Shown: positions 38,730 to 48,275 of the stretch, piece after piece
Numbering within the stretch: position 1 is the stretch's first letter
Layout: the number at the start of each line of letters is the position of its first letter
The notes under the pieces: generated by a model
Seen by the model: the letters and a program-made list of their open reading frames with translations, nothing else
Told to the model about the DNA's origin: nothing
The model's database searches: none
DNA from: Neobacillus cucumis
GTDB taxonomy: Bacteria > Bacillota > Bacilli > Bacillales_B > DSM-18226
DNA: 64,000 nt
Reading direction: 5' to 3'
NCBI RefSeq assembly: GCF_023715505.1
Contig: NZ_JAMBOH010000002.1
Coordinates: forward strand, 1 to 64,000
Translations under genes and position numbers: made by a program

Positions 38730-40475
38730 ATGAATGAAAAAAGTAGATTAATAAAAACTGAAGATAGAAATGATCATTTCAAGGCACCAAAAGATCCAGT
38801 GGTAAAACGGGATAGCTTTTTCGTTATGTTTGATAAAGTGATTGAGGCAACTCCCCGTAATGAAGGCAAGCCCTCACAGGAAATTTATTTAGATGGAGAA
38901 CGATTAAAAAGTGTTGCAAAACTTGTAGGTGGTGTGAGAGATGAGGAAATTTTGACTCTTCTTGATCATTGTGAGGGATTCCATCAGCTGGTTCACAGTA
39001 TAGGTGTCGTAATAAAAACAGAAAATCAACATGCAGGAAAAATGAATTTTGTATTACAAAATTATGGAAAAGAGAAAAAATATGAAACTGGAACACTACT
39101 AAGAATGGCATGTCCCACAGATGGAAACGAGATGATTTTAGAACTTGGGGATTTCCAATGGTCCCAAGATGATGATGTTCCTGGTAAATTTGCCTTTGAA
39201 TTTGACCATCCTGGTGAACTAGCAACAGCAAGTGTCAAATTCTATCTGCAAGATGCCTATAAGGTACCTGAAATATCGTTGGAACCGCCGGTCGCATTCG
39301 ACTCAAAAGGTTATCAGGCCATGATTAGAAAATCCCTTTTAAGCAAAGGAAACAATCAAAGATTAAAAGCAGCAATTGAAAAAGCAGAAAGAGGCGAGGA
39401 TGTTACCATCGCATATATAGGGGGCTCTATTACTCAGGGTGCTGGAGCAAAACCAATCCATACTCATTGTTATGCCTACCAATCATATTTGAAATTCAGA
39501 GAAATGTTTGGGAAAGATGATGGGAAGAATGTCCATTTTATAAAGGCCGGAGTAGGAGGTACACCTTCTGAGCTCGGCATGATTCGCTATGAACGGGATA
39601 TTTTAAGAAACGGAAAAGTAGAGCCGGATATCGTGATTGTTGAATTTGCAGTAAATGATGCAGGAGACGAAACAAAGGGGATTTGTTATGAGAGCCTAAG
39701 TTTAAAAATACTTTCTTCGGAAAACAAACCGGCTGTTATTTTATTATTCAGCGTGTTTGAAAATGACTGGAATCTACAAGATAGGCTTTCTCCCGTAGGA
39801 AAGCATTATGATCTTCCAATGGTAAGTGTAAAGGATGCAGTGGTAGAGCAGTTTAGGCTAACAAAAGAAGAGGGAAACATCATAACCAAGAGGCAATTTT
39901 TTTATGATATCTATCATCCTACGAATGACGGTCATACGATAATGGCGGATTGTCTTTCTTTACTATTTTCAGAAACAAAGAAATCCATTAGAGATAGTGA
40001 GGATATTAAAATAGATAAATCGCCGGTTATCGGTAATTGTTTTAAGGATGTTCAGTTACTTGATAGGAAAGATAACCCAATAGATGCAAGGATAGATATG
40101 GGCAGTTTTTGGGAAACAGATGACGATTTGCAGATGGTAGAGTTGGATGCTAACACTTTCGTTACTCCTCAATTTCCAAATAACTGGATGCATACCACTA
40201 CATCGGAAAATGACCGTTTCAAAATGACGATAAACAGCAGAAGTCTCATTCTTGTTTATAAGGATTCAGGAAGTAGTGAGTTTGGAATAGCCGATATATA
40301 TGTGAATGGCCAACATATAATAACCGCCGATCCACATGAAGTTAACTGGACTCATTGTAATGCCGTCATCTTGTATCAGGAGGATGTCTGCCGGGAACAC
40401 CAGGTAGAAATCAAGATGGCTTCCGATAATGAAGACAAATCTTTTACCATTTTGGGATTCGGATATACCTTGTAA
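38730..40475 (+). CDS. SGNH/GDSL-type hydrolase, 581 residues
   Basis: An N-terminal beta-rich part (about 1-190), then an SGNH esterase domain. Block I is IGGSITQGAG with the catalytic Ser near 236 (GGS instead of GDS). A Gly block is GVGGTPSELG, block III is EFAVNDAGDE with Asn, and block V is YDIYHPTNDGH with the Asp-x-x-His pair. A third C-terminal domain (about 450-581) looks like a carbohydrate-binding beta sandwich. There is no signal peptide. The substrate may be an acetylated polysaccharide. It is flanked by tRNA-like repeats 1 and 2, so it is probable cargo of the former integrative element. Confidence 0.8.
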   Translation: MNEKSRLIKTEDRNDHFKAPKDPVVKRDSFFVMFDKVIEATPRNEGKPSQEIYLDGERLKSVAKLVGGVRDEEILTLLDHCEGFHQLVHSIGVVIKTENQHAGKMNFVLQNYGKEKKYETGTLLRMACPTDGNEMILELGDFQWSQDDDVPGKFAFEFDHPGELATASVKFYLQDAYKVPEISLEPPVAFDSKGYQAMIRKSLLSKGNNQRLKAAIEKAERGEDVTIAYIGGSITQGAGAKPIHTHCYAYQSYLKFREMFGKDDGKNVHFIKAGVGGTPSELGMIRYERDILRNGKVEPDIVIVEFAVNDAGDETKGICYESLSLKILSSENKPAVILLFSVFENDWNLQDRLSPVGKHYDLPMVSVKDAVVEQFRLTKEEGNIITKRQFFYDIYHPTNDGHTIMADCLSLLFSETKKSIRDSEDIKIDKSPVIGNCFKDVQLLDRKDNPIDARIDMGSFWETDDDLQMVELDANTFVTPQFPNNWMHTTTSENDRFKMTINSRSLILVYKDSGSSEFGIADIYVNGQHIITADPHEVNWTHCNAVILYQEDVCREHQVEIKMASDNEDKSFTILGFGYTL

Positions 40476-40814
40476 CTTTTCATTTCCCTAATAGGAATCG
40501 AAATTTTGGGCCGACGGAAACTTATTATGCATGGCTGACATGGTGGGCTTTCATAAGGATTTAGAAAATTCGATTCTTCCTTTCACCGGGATCCCTCAAA
40601 AAAGCTTGAGACCTGCGTGCCAGGTCTGAGGGGATCGATTCCCACGCAGTCTGCCAATTTGCCTTACTTTTTTTTATACAAATAGAACCTATGGATTACT
40701 TACTTTCATTATAAGAACAATATGGTGAAGCCGTTATTACTTAAATGGAAATAAAATTAATACAAAAGAAGTCACATATAACCAACTTGGCATGCCTATT
40801 GTCTGCCAAGTTTT
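40476..40814. other. Gap with repeat copy 2 and a terminator
   Basis: No gene. It holds the second tRNA-3'-like repeat (40605-40657) and a rho-independent terminator at 40784-40816 (aacttggca / tgccaagtt then T-run). Confidence 0.55.
40605..40657 (+). repeat. tRNA-3'-end-like repeat, copy 2
   Basis: The first 24 bases are identical to copy 1 (cttgagacctgcgtgccagg and tctg). The T-arm part is altered (ggggatcgattcccac) and it ends gcagtctgcca. Confidence 0.65.
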
Positions 40815-40816
40815 TT
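40784..40816 (+). terminator. Rho-independent terminator
   Basis: aacttggca / tgccaagtt with a TTTTTTG tail. It lies between repeat copy 2 and the AraC remnant and may belong to the SGNH gene transcript. Confidence 0.6.
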
Positions 40817-41141
40817 GTTGTGTTTTAAAAAGAAAAGAGGTTTAGATTATATTCATCATCATTTTATGAACAAATTGACACTTCAGAGCGTAGCAGAAAA
40901 CATGAATTTAAGCAGATCTTATGTTGCACATGTGTTAAAGATAAAGCAAATGAAACCGCTTAAACCGGTAAAAGATGTTGCATACGAGTCTGGGTTTGAA
41001 AGCGCTGCTCATTTTAGCCGTTACTTTAGGGGAAAAGTAGGTGTAATGGCAAAAGAATTTCGACAAATACGTCTTAAAAATTGGAACTGGGACTCTAATT
41101 CCAACAGTCTTAACAAAAAATGCAGTGGGTTGAGCAGTTAA
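40815..41141 (+). pseudogene. AraC-family DNA-binding domain remnant
   Basis: The peptide has the two AraC helix-turn-helix halves: YIHHHFMNKLTLQSVAENMNLSRSYVAHVLK and VKDVAYESGFESAAHFSRYFR. About 15 residues between them are deleted. No sensor domain precedes it. It lies between repeat copies 2 and 3. Confidence 0.7.
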
Positions 41142-41145
41142 AATT

Positions 41146-41183
41146 CAGGTCTGGAAGGTTCGATTCGCACGCAGTCCCGCCAA
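41146..41183 (+). repeat. tRNA-3'-end-like repeat, copy 3 (3' part only)
   Basis: caggtctggaaggttcgatt followed by cgcacgcagtcccgccaag. It has the best T-arm-like loop of the four (aggttcgattc) but lacks the 5' half of the repeat. Confidence 0.6.
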
Positions 41184-41518
41184 GTAAAATTTACAATCAA
41201 TTACATAACTTCCCACCTCAACAGCCTTTTTGCCCGTTTTAAATATTTAACTTTGTAAAACCGAGATATGAAATTGTATGTGTTTAGAACCTTCAAATTA
41301 TATATTTGAAGGTTTTTTGTGTGAGTAAAAGTGTGAGGAAATACGAAGAGTTGAATCACGGTTAAGGTATCTGAAGGCTTTAAAATGTGAGATGGCATTT
41401 GAAGAATAATGTAGAATATTAAATTATCATAATCTAAAAAAATATCAACATATTTAGACAAATACAAAAGAAGAATATATACTTATTATAAGGAAAAAAC
41501 ATGAAAAGAGGAGAAAAA
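41184..41518. other. Gap with a terminator before the actin-like gene
   Basis: No gene. A rho-independent terminator lies at 41288-41318 (aaccttcaaa / tttgaaggtt then TTTT). The last 60 bases are very AT-rich and hold the promoter region of the actin-like operon. Confidence 0.5.
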
Positions 41519-42673
41519 ATGGATATAAAACGTCAGAATGTCGATTTTGGTAATTCTATCTTTCAAACCCTTGTGGATGGTTATTATTTTGAGATTCCTA
41601 CAAATGTAGTGGAAATAACGAAGGAAAAGGCAGACGGCCACTTTCCGTCTACTTTTAATGACTCCCAATCCCTTCTTCAAAATATGCTCATTCAAACTAC
41701 AATAGACGGTGTAGAGAAATATTATTTAGTAGGCGAATCAGCAGAAAAACAGGTGTTAGGAAACATTCATATCAACAAGCTTCATGATAAAACACAATCT
41801 GAAATTCCCTATGTAATGTTCCTGGCATCAGTTGCCTATTACAATGTATTAAAAGGAAACGGCACAGACGATAACCGAGTGAACATTAATTACTTTTCAA
41901 CCATGCTTCCAATTTGGTTACTTAAGAAAACGAACAAGTTCAGTGATATGCAAAATAAAATGGCCAGCAGATTCGAAGGGGAGCACCAAGTAGCGATTTT
42001 AACTCCAGGATTAGAAAGAGTTGTAACCATTCACGTCGATACAAGCAAATGCCGGATTGAAAGCGAAGTTGCTCGATGGGCCATAAAAAAGGATTTTGAT
42101 TTGCAAGACCGTGAGGAAGCTAATTCATTCAAAAACTATGAAACTCTAATTGTAGATTTAGGGGGAGGGACCGTTGATCTTGCCTTGCTCCAAGCAGGAC
42201 TTCAAGCTCCTAAAAGCAGGGATTCATTGAACTGCTTCACTGACATTTCATATTTAAAACACATTGAAAAACTAAGAAATGAAAAGTTACTAGAGTACTT
42301 TGATGAAGTTCGCTCATTAGAAGAATTCATTATCAAAACAATAGAGAAAACAAAAATGGAGCAACAGGATGGAAATAGCGGTAAAAAAGTTGATCTTACA
42401 GAGCAAATCCATGAGTCATTAAGGGAGTATACGCAAATTTTATTAACGAAGATTGAAAACACATTCCCATCACCTAAAGATAAGGTCTATAAATATGTTT
42501 ATATAGGTGGAATCGCCGGAATCCTTAAACGATTCATCGAAGAATCGATTGATACAAGGTATGGCGTCGAAATTAGAGAGCAAAATCATCTATTCCTACC
42601 TGATGCAAGAAAGTTAAATTTATATGGTCTAGAAATTTTAAGCAGGCATGAAACAAACGAAGTTTTCGCATAA
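41519..42673 (+). CDS. ParM/Alp-type actin-like segregation ATPase
   Basis: A 384-residue actin-fold protein. Phosphate-1 loop is VDFGNSIFQTLVDG at the N-terminus. Phosphate-2 is VDLGGGTVDLALLQ near 212, and YIGGIAGILKRFIEE near 340 is the adenosine motif. The 384-residue length fits bacterial ParM/Alp7A proteins. These form filaments that push plasmids or phages apart. ATG 41519 is preferred over 41501 for its AGGAG site. It is the first gene of a two-gene operon with 42690. Finding such a pair in a region with decayed integrase suggests an origin from a plasmid or ICE. Confidence 0.85.
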   Translation: MDIKRQNVDFGNSIFQTLVDGYYFEIPTNVVEITKEKADGHFPSTFNDSQSLLQNMLIQTTIDGVEKYYLVGESAEKQVLGNIHINKLHDKTQSEIPYVMFLASVAYYNVLKGNGTDDNRVNINYFSTMLPIWLLKKTNKFSDMQNKMASRFEGEHQVAILTPGLERVVTIHVDTSKCRIESEVARWAIKKDFDLQDREEANSFKNYETLIVDLGGGTVDLALLQAGLQAPKSRDSLNCFTDISYLKHIEKLRNEKLLEYFDEVRSLEEFIIKTIEKTKMEQQDGNSGKKVDLTEQIHESLREYTQILLTKIENTFPSPKDKVYKYVYIGGIAGILKRFIEESIDTRYGVEIREQNHLFLPDARKLNLYGLEILSRHETNEVFA

Positions 42674-42689
42674 GAAGGGAGAAGAACGT

Positions 42690-43406
42690 ATGAGCAACAA
42701 AGACCATCTTCTTGGTGATAAGTCCGCTTTTGGTTTAAACAATATGTATACAGATCTGGGTTCACAAATGTTTGCGCCATTTTACGCTCTATCAAACTTT
42801 TTTTTAACTGCTTCTAATCTACAAACGGATGTGTTCAGATTAATGAATTTGGAATCAGGAAGTAAAAACGAACGTGTAAGGTTGACTTTAAATACTTCGA
42901 AAATCTCTCCAAAGGTGTATGCTTTTCTTGAGCAAAAAGCTCAGGCAAATAAGCTGGAGGATTATATTACGAAGCTTGTTGAGCAGGATTTGGATAAATC
43001 GGAAAAAAACGAAACAATAACCTTAATAGATACACTTCGTGAAGAGTTTTTAGGTAAGATTAATTTACTTAAACAAGAATTTTCCTCTGGTCTCGCAGCT
43101 GAACCTATTGGGAGGGAGTCCCTCCAAGCAAACGAAATACGGGATTTTATTACGAAACTCGGTGAACAAAAATTGGATAAGGATCAATTCCAAACGTTGT
43201 TAAGGTCCTTTCGCAGCGAGCTATTAAGTGAGATTAACCTACTTAAAAATGAACTTACTTCTCGTCCTGTTGATCCCGCTAATTCAAATAACACAAAGGC
43301 TGCAATCGAAAACACTAAAGAAGTGAACGATTTGAAAGAAGGGCAATTACTTAAAAGTGATCAAGTTACAGGGTCTATTGAAGAAGTTATAGATATTGAT
43401 TTTTAA
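42690..43406 (+). CDS. Partner of the actin-like protein; candidate DNA-binding adaptor
   Basis: A 238-residue acidic protein starting 16 bases after the actin-like gene with an AAGGGAG site. It begins MSNKDHLLGDKSAFGLNNMY. The segment VRLTLNTSKISPKVYAFLEQKAQANKLEDYITKLVEQ resembles a ribbon-helix-helix fold, as in ParR. Residues of about 90-140 and 150-200 are an internal duplication (ITKLVEQDLDK...INLLKQEF and ITKLGEQKLDK...INLLKNEL). It is followed by a terminator. No ParR family could be assigned with certainty. Confidence 0.65.
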   Translation: MSNKDHLLGDKSAFGLNNMYTDLGSQMFAPFYALSNFFLTASNLQTDVFRLMNLESGSKNERVRLTLNTSKISPKVYAFLEQKAQANKLEDYITKLVEQDLDKSEKNETITLIDTLREEFLGKINLLKQEFSSGLAAEPIGRESLQANEIRDFITKLGEQKLDKDQFQTLLRSFRSELLSEINLLKNELTSRPVDPANSNNTKAAIENTKEVNDLKEGQLLKSDQVTGSIEEVIDIDF

Positions 43407-43411
43407 TATAT

Positions 43412-43445
43412 GAAGTAGCGGAGTAATGTTCTGCTACTTTTTTTC
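43412..43445 (+). terminator. Terminator of the actin-like operon
   Basis: agtagcgga / tctgctact followed by TTTTTTTCG. Confidence 0.7.
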
Positions 43446-43610
43446 GTTATTCCTTTTGTTCCTAATTTCGTAGACCTCTCATGTAATTTTATTAGTGTAA
43501 GAGAAGTACAAATAGTTAGGATGAAATCAAGGTATGCGGCTGTTTGTTTTATATTTCGATTCAGGAACATCCAAGAAAGAGTTTTATCGGTATTAAGTCA
43601 AATATATCAA

Positions 43611-45026
43611 TCATGGAACAATTTCAAAAACAGTACCTTGGTTAAAATCTGTCACTTTCATAGAGCCGTAAACCCCTAAATATAGTCTAGTTTGATCCTG
43701 ATTCGTTCCCAAATTAACATAATAAGCTGATTGAGCACCAAAATTATAATCGGTTTCAATCACACTAAAATTATTTAGTTTACCATCTGGTCTAACCCTG
43801 GTATAAGCTAAAACCCCTCTAACCGGAGGTCGAGATTCTTCAACACGGGCAAGATCGGTAAACACAACACTTCCCGTTAAATCGGGGATTCCATTCCCCA
43901 TAAAGGCTTGCACTCCTGTAAGTGCCGTTCCTCCAAACTTATCGGGGCGGGGATCTTTATGAAAATAACTAGTTAGAGGCTTCAGACGCCTCACAGAAGT
44001 GTTTACAGCTTCATTGTAATAAGCCATTGTTTTCTCATCCAGAGTCGGATTTGCGGAACAGCCCCTTATAATCGAGGTAGGAAAATCACCTTCCCACCCC
44101 CGCCAGCCAAAGTTAATAAATCCTTCTTTGTCTTGTTCAGTGTTTCTTAAAGACGCTTGAACAAGTTGAGTAACCGGTATTGGTTTATAATGAACGAATG
44201 AAAAAATCGACTCTACTAAATCCTGTCCGACATTTCCTACATACTTGATATATTGATTATAAAACTTTTGAAACGAAATGCCTGGTATGTTGCGAACCCC
44301 TTTAGCTATGACTGTAAGCATTTCCTGAATCGTTGCAGGAAGTTCATTAAAACGTGTGACTACAGGTGGATTATTAATAAATGTATTCTTACCTACGTCA
44401 ATTTCAATGATTTTACCGGCAATTTCTAAATTATCCTGGCTTAAATTAAATGGATCATAGCCGGATCCACCATCTCCGGTTGTTAGAACAAGTTTTCCGG
44501 TTTCAGGTGAAAAGTTTAAGCTATTGACACCATTATGATTTAAAAAGGGTCTTCTTAAGTTAAGTAATGTCCTTCGTTTTTGAGGTTGACCATTTGATTG
44601 TAAAATCCATTCTTCTACTGTATCAATATGATCATATTGAGTTTCTCTATTTATCCACCTTTGGTTTAAGGTTTTGGGATCACATGGGTTAGGACTAAAA
44701 TGGTCAGAAAGAGCCCCTGGACCTTGTGTGCCAGCTGCTGAATAATGAAGATAAAACAGACCGTTATAATAAAATTCAGGATGAAACGCTAACCCTAGCA
44801 ATCCCCGTTCATCATATCCACCACTAGGACCACCTAGTTTTATGATTCGCGGGCGAATATCTAAAAAAGTCCTTATAACTCCGTCTCCTATGTAAAAAAT
44901 CTCTCCTACCTGGGTTGCAATAAATAATCTTTCCATTGAGTCACCCGGAAGAATAGCTGTTTTTACAACAGTGGGTAAATTTATCCTACTAACAATGGGC
45001 CGTAAACCAACCTTAACTTTTATCAC
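43611..45026 (-). CDS. PQQ-dependent sugar dehydrogenase-like beta-propeller protein
   Basis: A 471-residue protein with the GSDH/HHIP-like propeller core: ERLFIATQVGEIFYIGDG, DERGLLGLAFHPEFYYNGLFYLHYS, LNHNGVNSLNFSPETGKLVLTTGDGG and FINFGWRGWEGD. There is no signal peptide, and such enzymes are usually periplasmic or secreted, so either export is by another route or the function has shifted. The start has a GGAGTGG site. It stands alone on the minus strand between the actin-like operon and the UPF0316 gene. Confidence 0.78.
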   Translation of the reverse strand: MIKVKVGLRPIVSRINLPTVVKTAILPGDSMERLFIATQVGEIFYIGDGVIRTFLDIRPRIIKLGGPSGGYDERGLLGLAFHPEFYYNGLFYLHYSAAGTQGPGALSDHFSPNPCDPKTLNQRWINRETQYDHIDTVEEWILQSNGQPQKRRTLLNLRRPFLNHNGVNSLNFSPETGKLVLTTGDGGSGYDPFNLSQDNLEIAGKIIEIDVGKNTFINNPPVVTRFNELPATIQEMLTVIAKGVRNIPGISFQKFYNQYIKYVGNVGQDLVESIFSFVHYKPIPVTQLVQASLRNTEQDKEGFINFGWRGWEGDFPTSIIRGCSANPTLDEKTMAYYNEAVNTSVRRLKPLTSYFHKDPRPDKFGGTALTGVQAFMGNGIPDLTGSVVFTDLARVEESRPPVRGVLAYTRVRPDGKLNNFSVIETDYNFGAQSAYYVNLGTNQDQTRLYLGVYGSMKVTDFNQGTVFEIVP

Positions 45027-45307
45027 CTAACTTTCCACTCCTTCGTATTGTTTTCTTTTATAAGGATATGATTAGAATGGTTTCATTAGTAAAGTAGGGA
45101 TAGGGAATCTGATAAGGAATCGCACCATTCTCCCTACTAGCGTCTGAGTACAAAGATTCTCGATACAAAGCTTTTGATCCCCTTTAAAGGGTAAAAAGTT
45201 GGAATTTTTTAATAGATAATGTCTCTTACTTTTTTACATGATAAAATAAATAGGCTAATCATGAAAAATGATTACATAAAACATAAATCAACTGAGAGGA
45301 GTTACTT

Positions 45308-45856
45308 ATGCTAATAAATATTATTTTAATTTTTGCTCTTCAATTACTATATGTCCCTATCTTGACACTTCGAACTATTTTTTTAGTGAAGAATATGAGT
45401 GTTGCTGCTTCTTCATTCGGAATACTGGAGGCCCTAATTTATGTATTCGGTCTTTCCTTAGTTTTTTCAGGTCACCAAAGCATTGCTGAAATGGTAGTAT
45501 ATGCTGTAGGTTTTGGAGTAGGATTATATATTGGTACACGTATAGAAAATAAGCTAGCCATTGGTTACACTTGTTTAGTTGTAAATTTAATGGAAATGAA
45601 TGAAGAACTTCTTACTTTATTAAGAAATAAAGGATTAGGGGTTACCGTATTTGAAGGGATGGGTCGAGATAGTAAGAGATTTCAATTAGAAATACTAACA
45701 AAACGAAACCGCGAAAATGAAGTGATGGAATTAATAGAACAATACGAGCCAAAAGCATTCATCATCTCTTATGAACCGCGTAAGTTTAAAGGCGGTTATC
45801 TAATTAAAGCGATGAAAAAGCAGTTGAAAAAAGGTAACACTGTTAAACAAATGTAA
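45308..45856 (+). CDS. UPF0316/DUF2179 membrane protein (YebE-like)
   Basis: 182 residues: three membrane helices (about 1-70) then a cytosolic DUF2179-type domain with NLMEMNEELLTLLRNKGLGVTVFEGMGRD. It matches the UPF0316 family (YebE of B. subtilis). The function is unknown, though DUF2179 domains occur in YitT-type proteins. Start has AGGAG at the usual distance. Confidence 0.85.
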   Translation: MLINIILIFALQLLYVPILTLRTIFLVKNMSVAASSFGILEALIYVFGLSLVFSGHQSIAEMVVYAVGFGVGLYIGTRIENKLAIGYTCLVVNLMEMNEELLTLLRNKGLGVTVFEGMGRDSKRFQLEILTKRNRENEVMELIEQYEPKAFIISYEPRKFKGGYLIKAMKKQLKKGNTVKQM

Positions 45857-46466
45857 GAGAAAGCGGGTTATTCATTGAAATACAATAAAGCTGCGTGCTA
45901 TAGGATAATACGGAAGCTTTCCACAAATACAAAAAGGAGGATTTCAAAACCACTTGAGACCTGCACACCATGCCTGCTGGTCCTATTCCACGCAGTCCTG
46001 ACAAAGAAATTCAATGTTAAACGACTCCGTTATTTGAAACTTTTTAAAGACAAAGAGTAATGACCACTTTATTGTTTAACTTTACAATCTACGGGTATAT
46101 AATAATTAGCTACTTTCCCCCCATATCCTTAGTTGCTACTAACTTTGACTATCTTACTGATAGTCCTTTTTTTTGGTTACATTTAGTAACGTTAAAACAT
46201 TGCCTTTGTCATTCTAAATAGTTTCTCTATCCTTTTAGGCTATTGAAGTATAAGGCGGTTAATAGATTTAAATTGATGTAAATAGCCTATATAATAATCG
46301 TATATTATGGTGTAATTTAATAGAATAAACGCATAACTATTATTATTTTTTCTAAAACTAACGCTTCCTAGAGCCACCGCTTTTCTTCGTATTTGTGTTA
46401 TTGGTATAATACTAAAAACCGTATTAGAAATGAAAAATCGAAAGATTGTATCAATGGAGGAATACA
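45857..46466. other. Gap with repeat copy 4, a terminator and the rsbS promoter
   Basis: No gene is convincing. Contents: tRNA-3'-like repeat copy 4 (45953-46004), a terminator at 46147-46174 (gactatc / gatagtc then eight T), and an extended -10 (TTGGTATAAT at about 46403-46412) about 55 bases before rsbS. Confidence 0.5.
45953..46004 (+). repeat. tRNA-3'-end-like repeat, copy 4 (degenerate)
   Basis: cttgagacctgca at the 5' end and attccacgcagtcctgacaa at the 3' end match copy 1; the middle is altered. It lies about 8.1 kb from copy 1. Confidence 0.55.
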
Positions 46467-46853
46467 ATGAATACAAGAATACCAATTCTAAAATTATATG
46501 ATTGTCTGTTTGTTTCCATTCAGTGGGAGCTGGATGATAAAACGGCAATAGAATTTCAAGAATCATTGCTTCAAAGAATACATGAAACCGGTGCCAGCGG
46601 TGTTGTAATTGATTTAACGTCTGTAGATATGATTGATTCATTTATTGCTAAGGTGCTAGGTGATGTTATTAGTATGGCCAAATTGATGGGTGTAAAAGTT
46701 GTTTTAACTGGCATTCAACCAGCTGTAGCGATTACACTAGTTGAACTCGGAATCCACCTCCAAGATGTCCATACAGCATTAGATCTAGAAAAGGGCTTAG
46801 AAATATTACAAGGGAGTTGGGGGATTAAAGCATGGAAAACGAATCCTCTGTAA
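46467..46853 (+). CDS. rsbS: RsbS-like STAS protein (stressosome scaffold)
   Basis: A 128-residue single STAS domain: [26 protein letters not shown] and [21 protein letters not shown], where the Ser of DSFIAKV is the phosphorylation-site region, ending with [21 protein letters not shown]. RsbS forms the stressosome shell with RsbR and holds RsbT. ATG 46467 is chosen for TGGAGG upstream. It overlaps the kinase gene by 22 bases. Confidence 0.88.
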   Translation: MNTRIPILKLYDCLFVSIQWELDDKTAIEFQESLLQRIHETGASGVVIDLTSVDMIDSFIAKVLGDVISMAKLMGVKVVLTGIQPAVAITLVELGIHLQDVHTALDLEKGLEILQGSWGIKAWKTNPL

Positions 46854-47248
46854 AAATATTATCAGAATGGGATATCGTTGCAGCTAGGCAACTAGGAAGA
46901 AACATTGCCAAAGAGCTAGGATTTGGAACAGTTGACCAGGCAAGAATCACCACAGCCATTTCTGAGTTGGCACGTAATATCTATTTATATGCAGGTAAGG
47001 GAGAGATTCATTTCGAGCCTGTCAATAATTTTGAAAAAAAAGGTTTAAAAGTAACTGCTGTTGATCATGGCCCAGGAATTCCGGATATTAGGAGAGCAAT
47101 GGAGGATGGGTTTTCAACATCTAGTGGATTAGGGGCAGGATTACCAGGAGTGAGACGTTTAATGGATGAATTCGATCTGACCTCTTCTATCGGGGAGGGG
47201 ACAACCATTCGGGTAGTAAAATGGCTTCGAGAAAGGAAGTTTGGTTAG
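46832..47248 (+). CDS. rsbT: RsbT-like serine/threonine kinase (GHKL)
   Basis: A 138-residue protein with N-box [15 protein letters not shown] and Gly-rich DHGPGIPD / [14 protein letters not shown], as in RsbT and SpoIIAB. RsbT phosphorylates RsbS/RsbR and, when released, activates RsbU. It lies between rsbS and rsbU in the order typical of the sigB operon. Confidence 0.9.
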   Translation: MENESSVKILSEWDIVAARQLGRNIAKELGFGTVDQARITTAISELARNIYLYAGKGEIHFEPVNNFEKKGLKVTAVDHGPGIPDIRRAMEDGFSTSSGLGAGLPGVRRLMDEFDLTSSIGEGTTIRVVKWLRERKFG

Positions 47249-47251
47249 AAG

Positions 47252-48256
47252 ATGGATTTTAAACTGATTTTAGAATCAAGTTATCGGGAAATACTTCGTA
47301 GATATTTAGAAGAATCTTCCGAAACAGCACTGTATCAAGGACAAATGTTTAGCAGGAAATCCATTGAACAGCAAATACCTCCTGAAGAAATTATTAGTAT
47401 TCATTGTAAAGTCTTAAAGGATCTATTTCCAGATATTAGTGATGAAATTTTAGCTTCGTTTGATTTTCTCATTGAATTTATGATGAACTATGGCTTAGCT
47501 TATCAAGAACATCTAAGCTTGCGGGACAAGCAATTTGAAATTAAATCGGAAATTGAAATTGCCGCCAGCATACAAGAAAACTTATTGGAAACACCAATTC
47601 CGAAGCTAGAGGGAGTAGATATTGGTGCCATAAGTATACCGGCAAAGGAAATGAATGGAGACTTTTACAGCTTTGTAGAGGATGAAAAAAATATTAGTAT
47701 TGCTATTGCCGATGTAATAGGCAAAGGAATACCTGCTGCACTTTGTATGTCTATGATTAAATATGCAATGGATAGTTTACCAAAGTCCAGAAATAATCCT
47801 AAAGATGTATTAACAAATCTAAATAGAGTCGTAGAAAATAATGTTGATTCAAGTATGTTTATTACTATGTTTTACGGAATATATGATGTCATTAAGCATT
47901 CATTTACATATGCTGCTGCGGGGCATGAACAAGGGTTCTATTATCACGCCTCTTCTCACTCCTTTGAGGACCTAGAAACAAGAGGCATAGTGTTAGGTGT
48001 AGAACAGAATATTACATATGAGCAATATGAAAAAATGGTTAAACCCGGAGATATGATCGTGTTGCTATCTGACGGTGTGACTGAATCAAGGACGGAAAAT
48101 GGATTTATCGAACGTTCGTTAATTACCGATTTAATTCAAACCTTTATGCATTTATCCGCACAAGAAATGGTGGAAAACATTTATCGTCATATCGAGAGAC
48201 TTCAGAATTTTGAGTTAAGGGATGATTTTACGCTAATCATTATAAAAAGAGTTTAA
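47252..48256 (+). CDS. rsbU: RsbU-like PP2C phosphatase
   Basis: 334 residues, close in length to RsbU of B. subtilis (335). The N-terminal helical RsbT-binding domain (about 1-85: SSYREILRRYLEESSETALYQ, PPEEIISIHCKVLK) precedes a PP2C domain with DIGAISIPAKEMNGDFY and ADVIGKGIPAALCMSMIKYAMDSLP. In B. subtilis RsbU dephosphorylates RsbV to free sigma-B. No rsbV is nearby. Starts three bases after the rsbT stop. Confidence 0.92.
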   Translation: MDFKLILESSYREILRRYLEESSETALYQGQMFSRKSIEQQIPPEEIISIHCKVLKDLFPDISDEILASFDFLIEFMMNYGLAYQEHLSLRDKQFEIKSEIEIAASIQENLLETPIPKLEGVDIGAISIPAKEMNGDFYSFVEDEKNISIAIADVIGKGIPAALCMSMIKYAMDSLPKSRNNPKDVLTNLNRVVENNVDSSMFITMFYGIYDVIKHSFTYAAAGHEQGFYYHASSHSFEDLETRGIVLGVEQNITYEQYEKMVKPGDMIVLLSDGVTESRTENGFIERSLITDLIQTFMHLSAQEMVENIYRHIERLQNFELRDDFTLIIIKRV

Positions 48257-48275
48257 AACTTTTTAATTGGGGTAG
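48251..48275 (+). promoter_or_regulatory. Candidate sigma-B promoter upstream of rsbX
   Basis: GTTTAA (48251-48256), a spacer of 13 bases and GGGTAG (48270-48275), close to the sigma-B consensus GTTTAA-N13/15-GGGTAT. It starts at the rsbU stop and is about 120 bases from rsbX. Confidence 0.45.
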
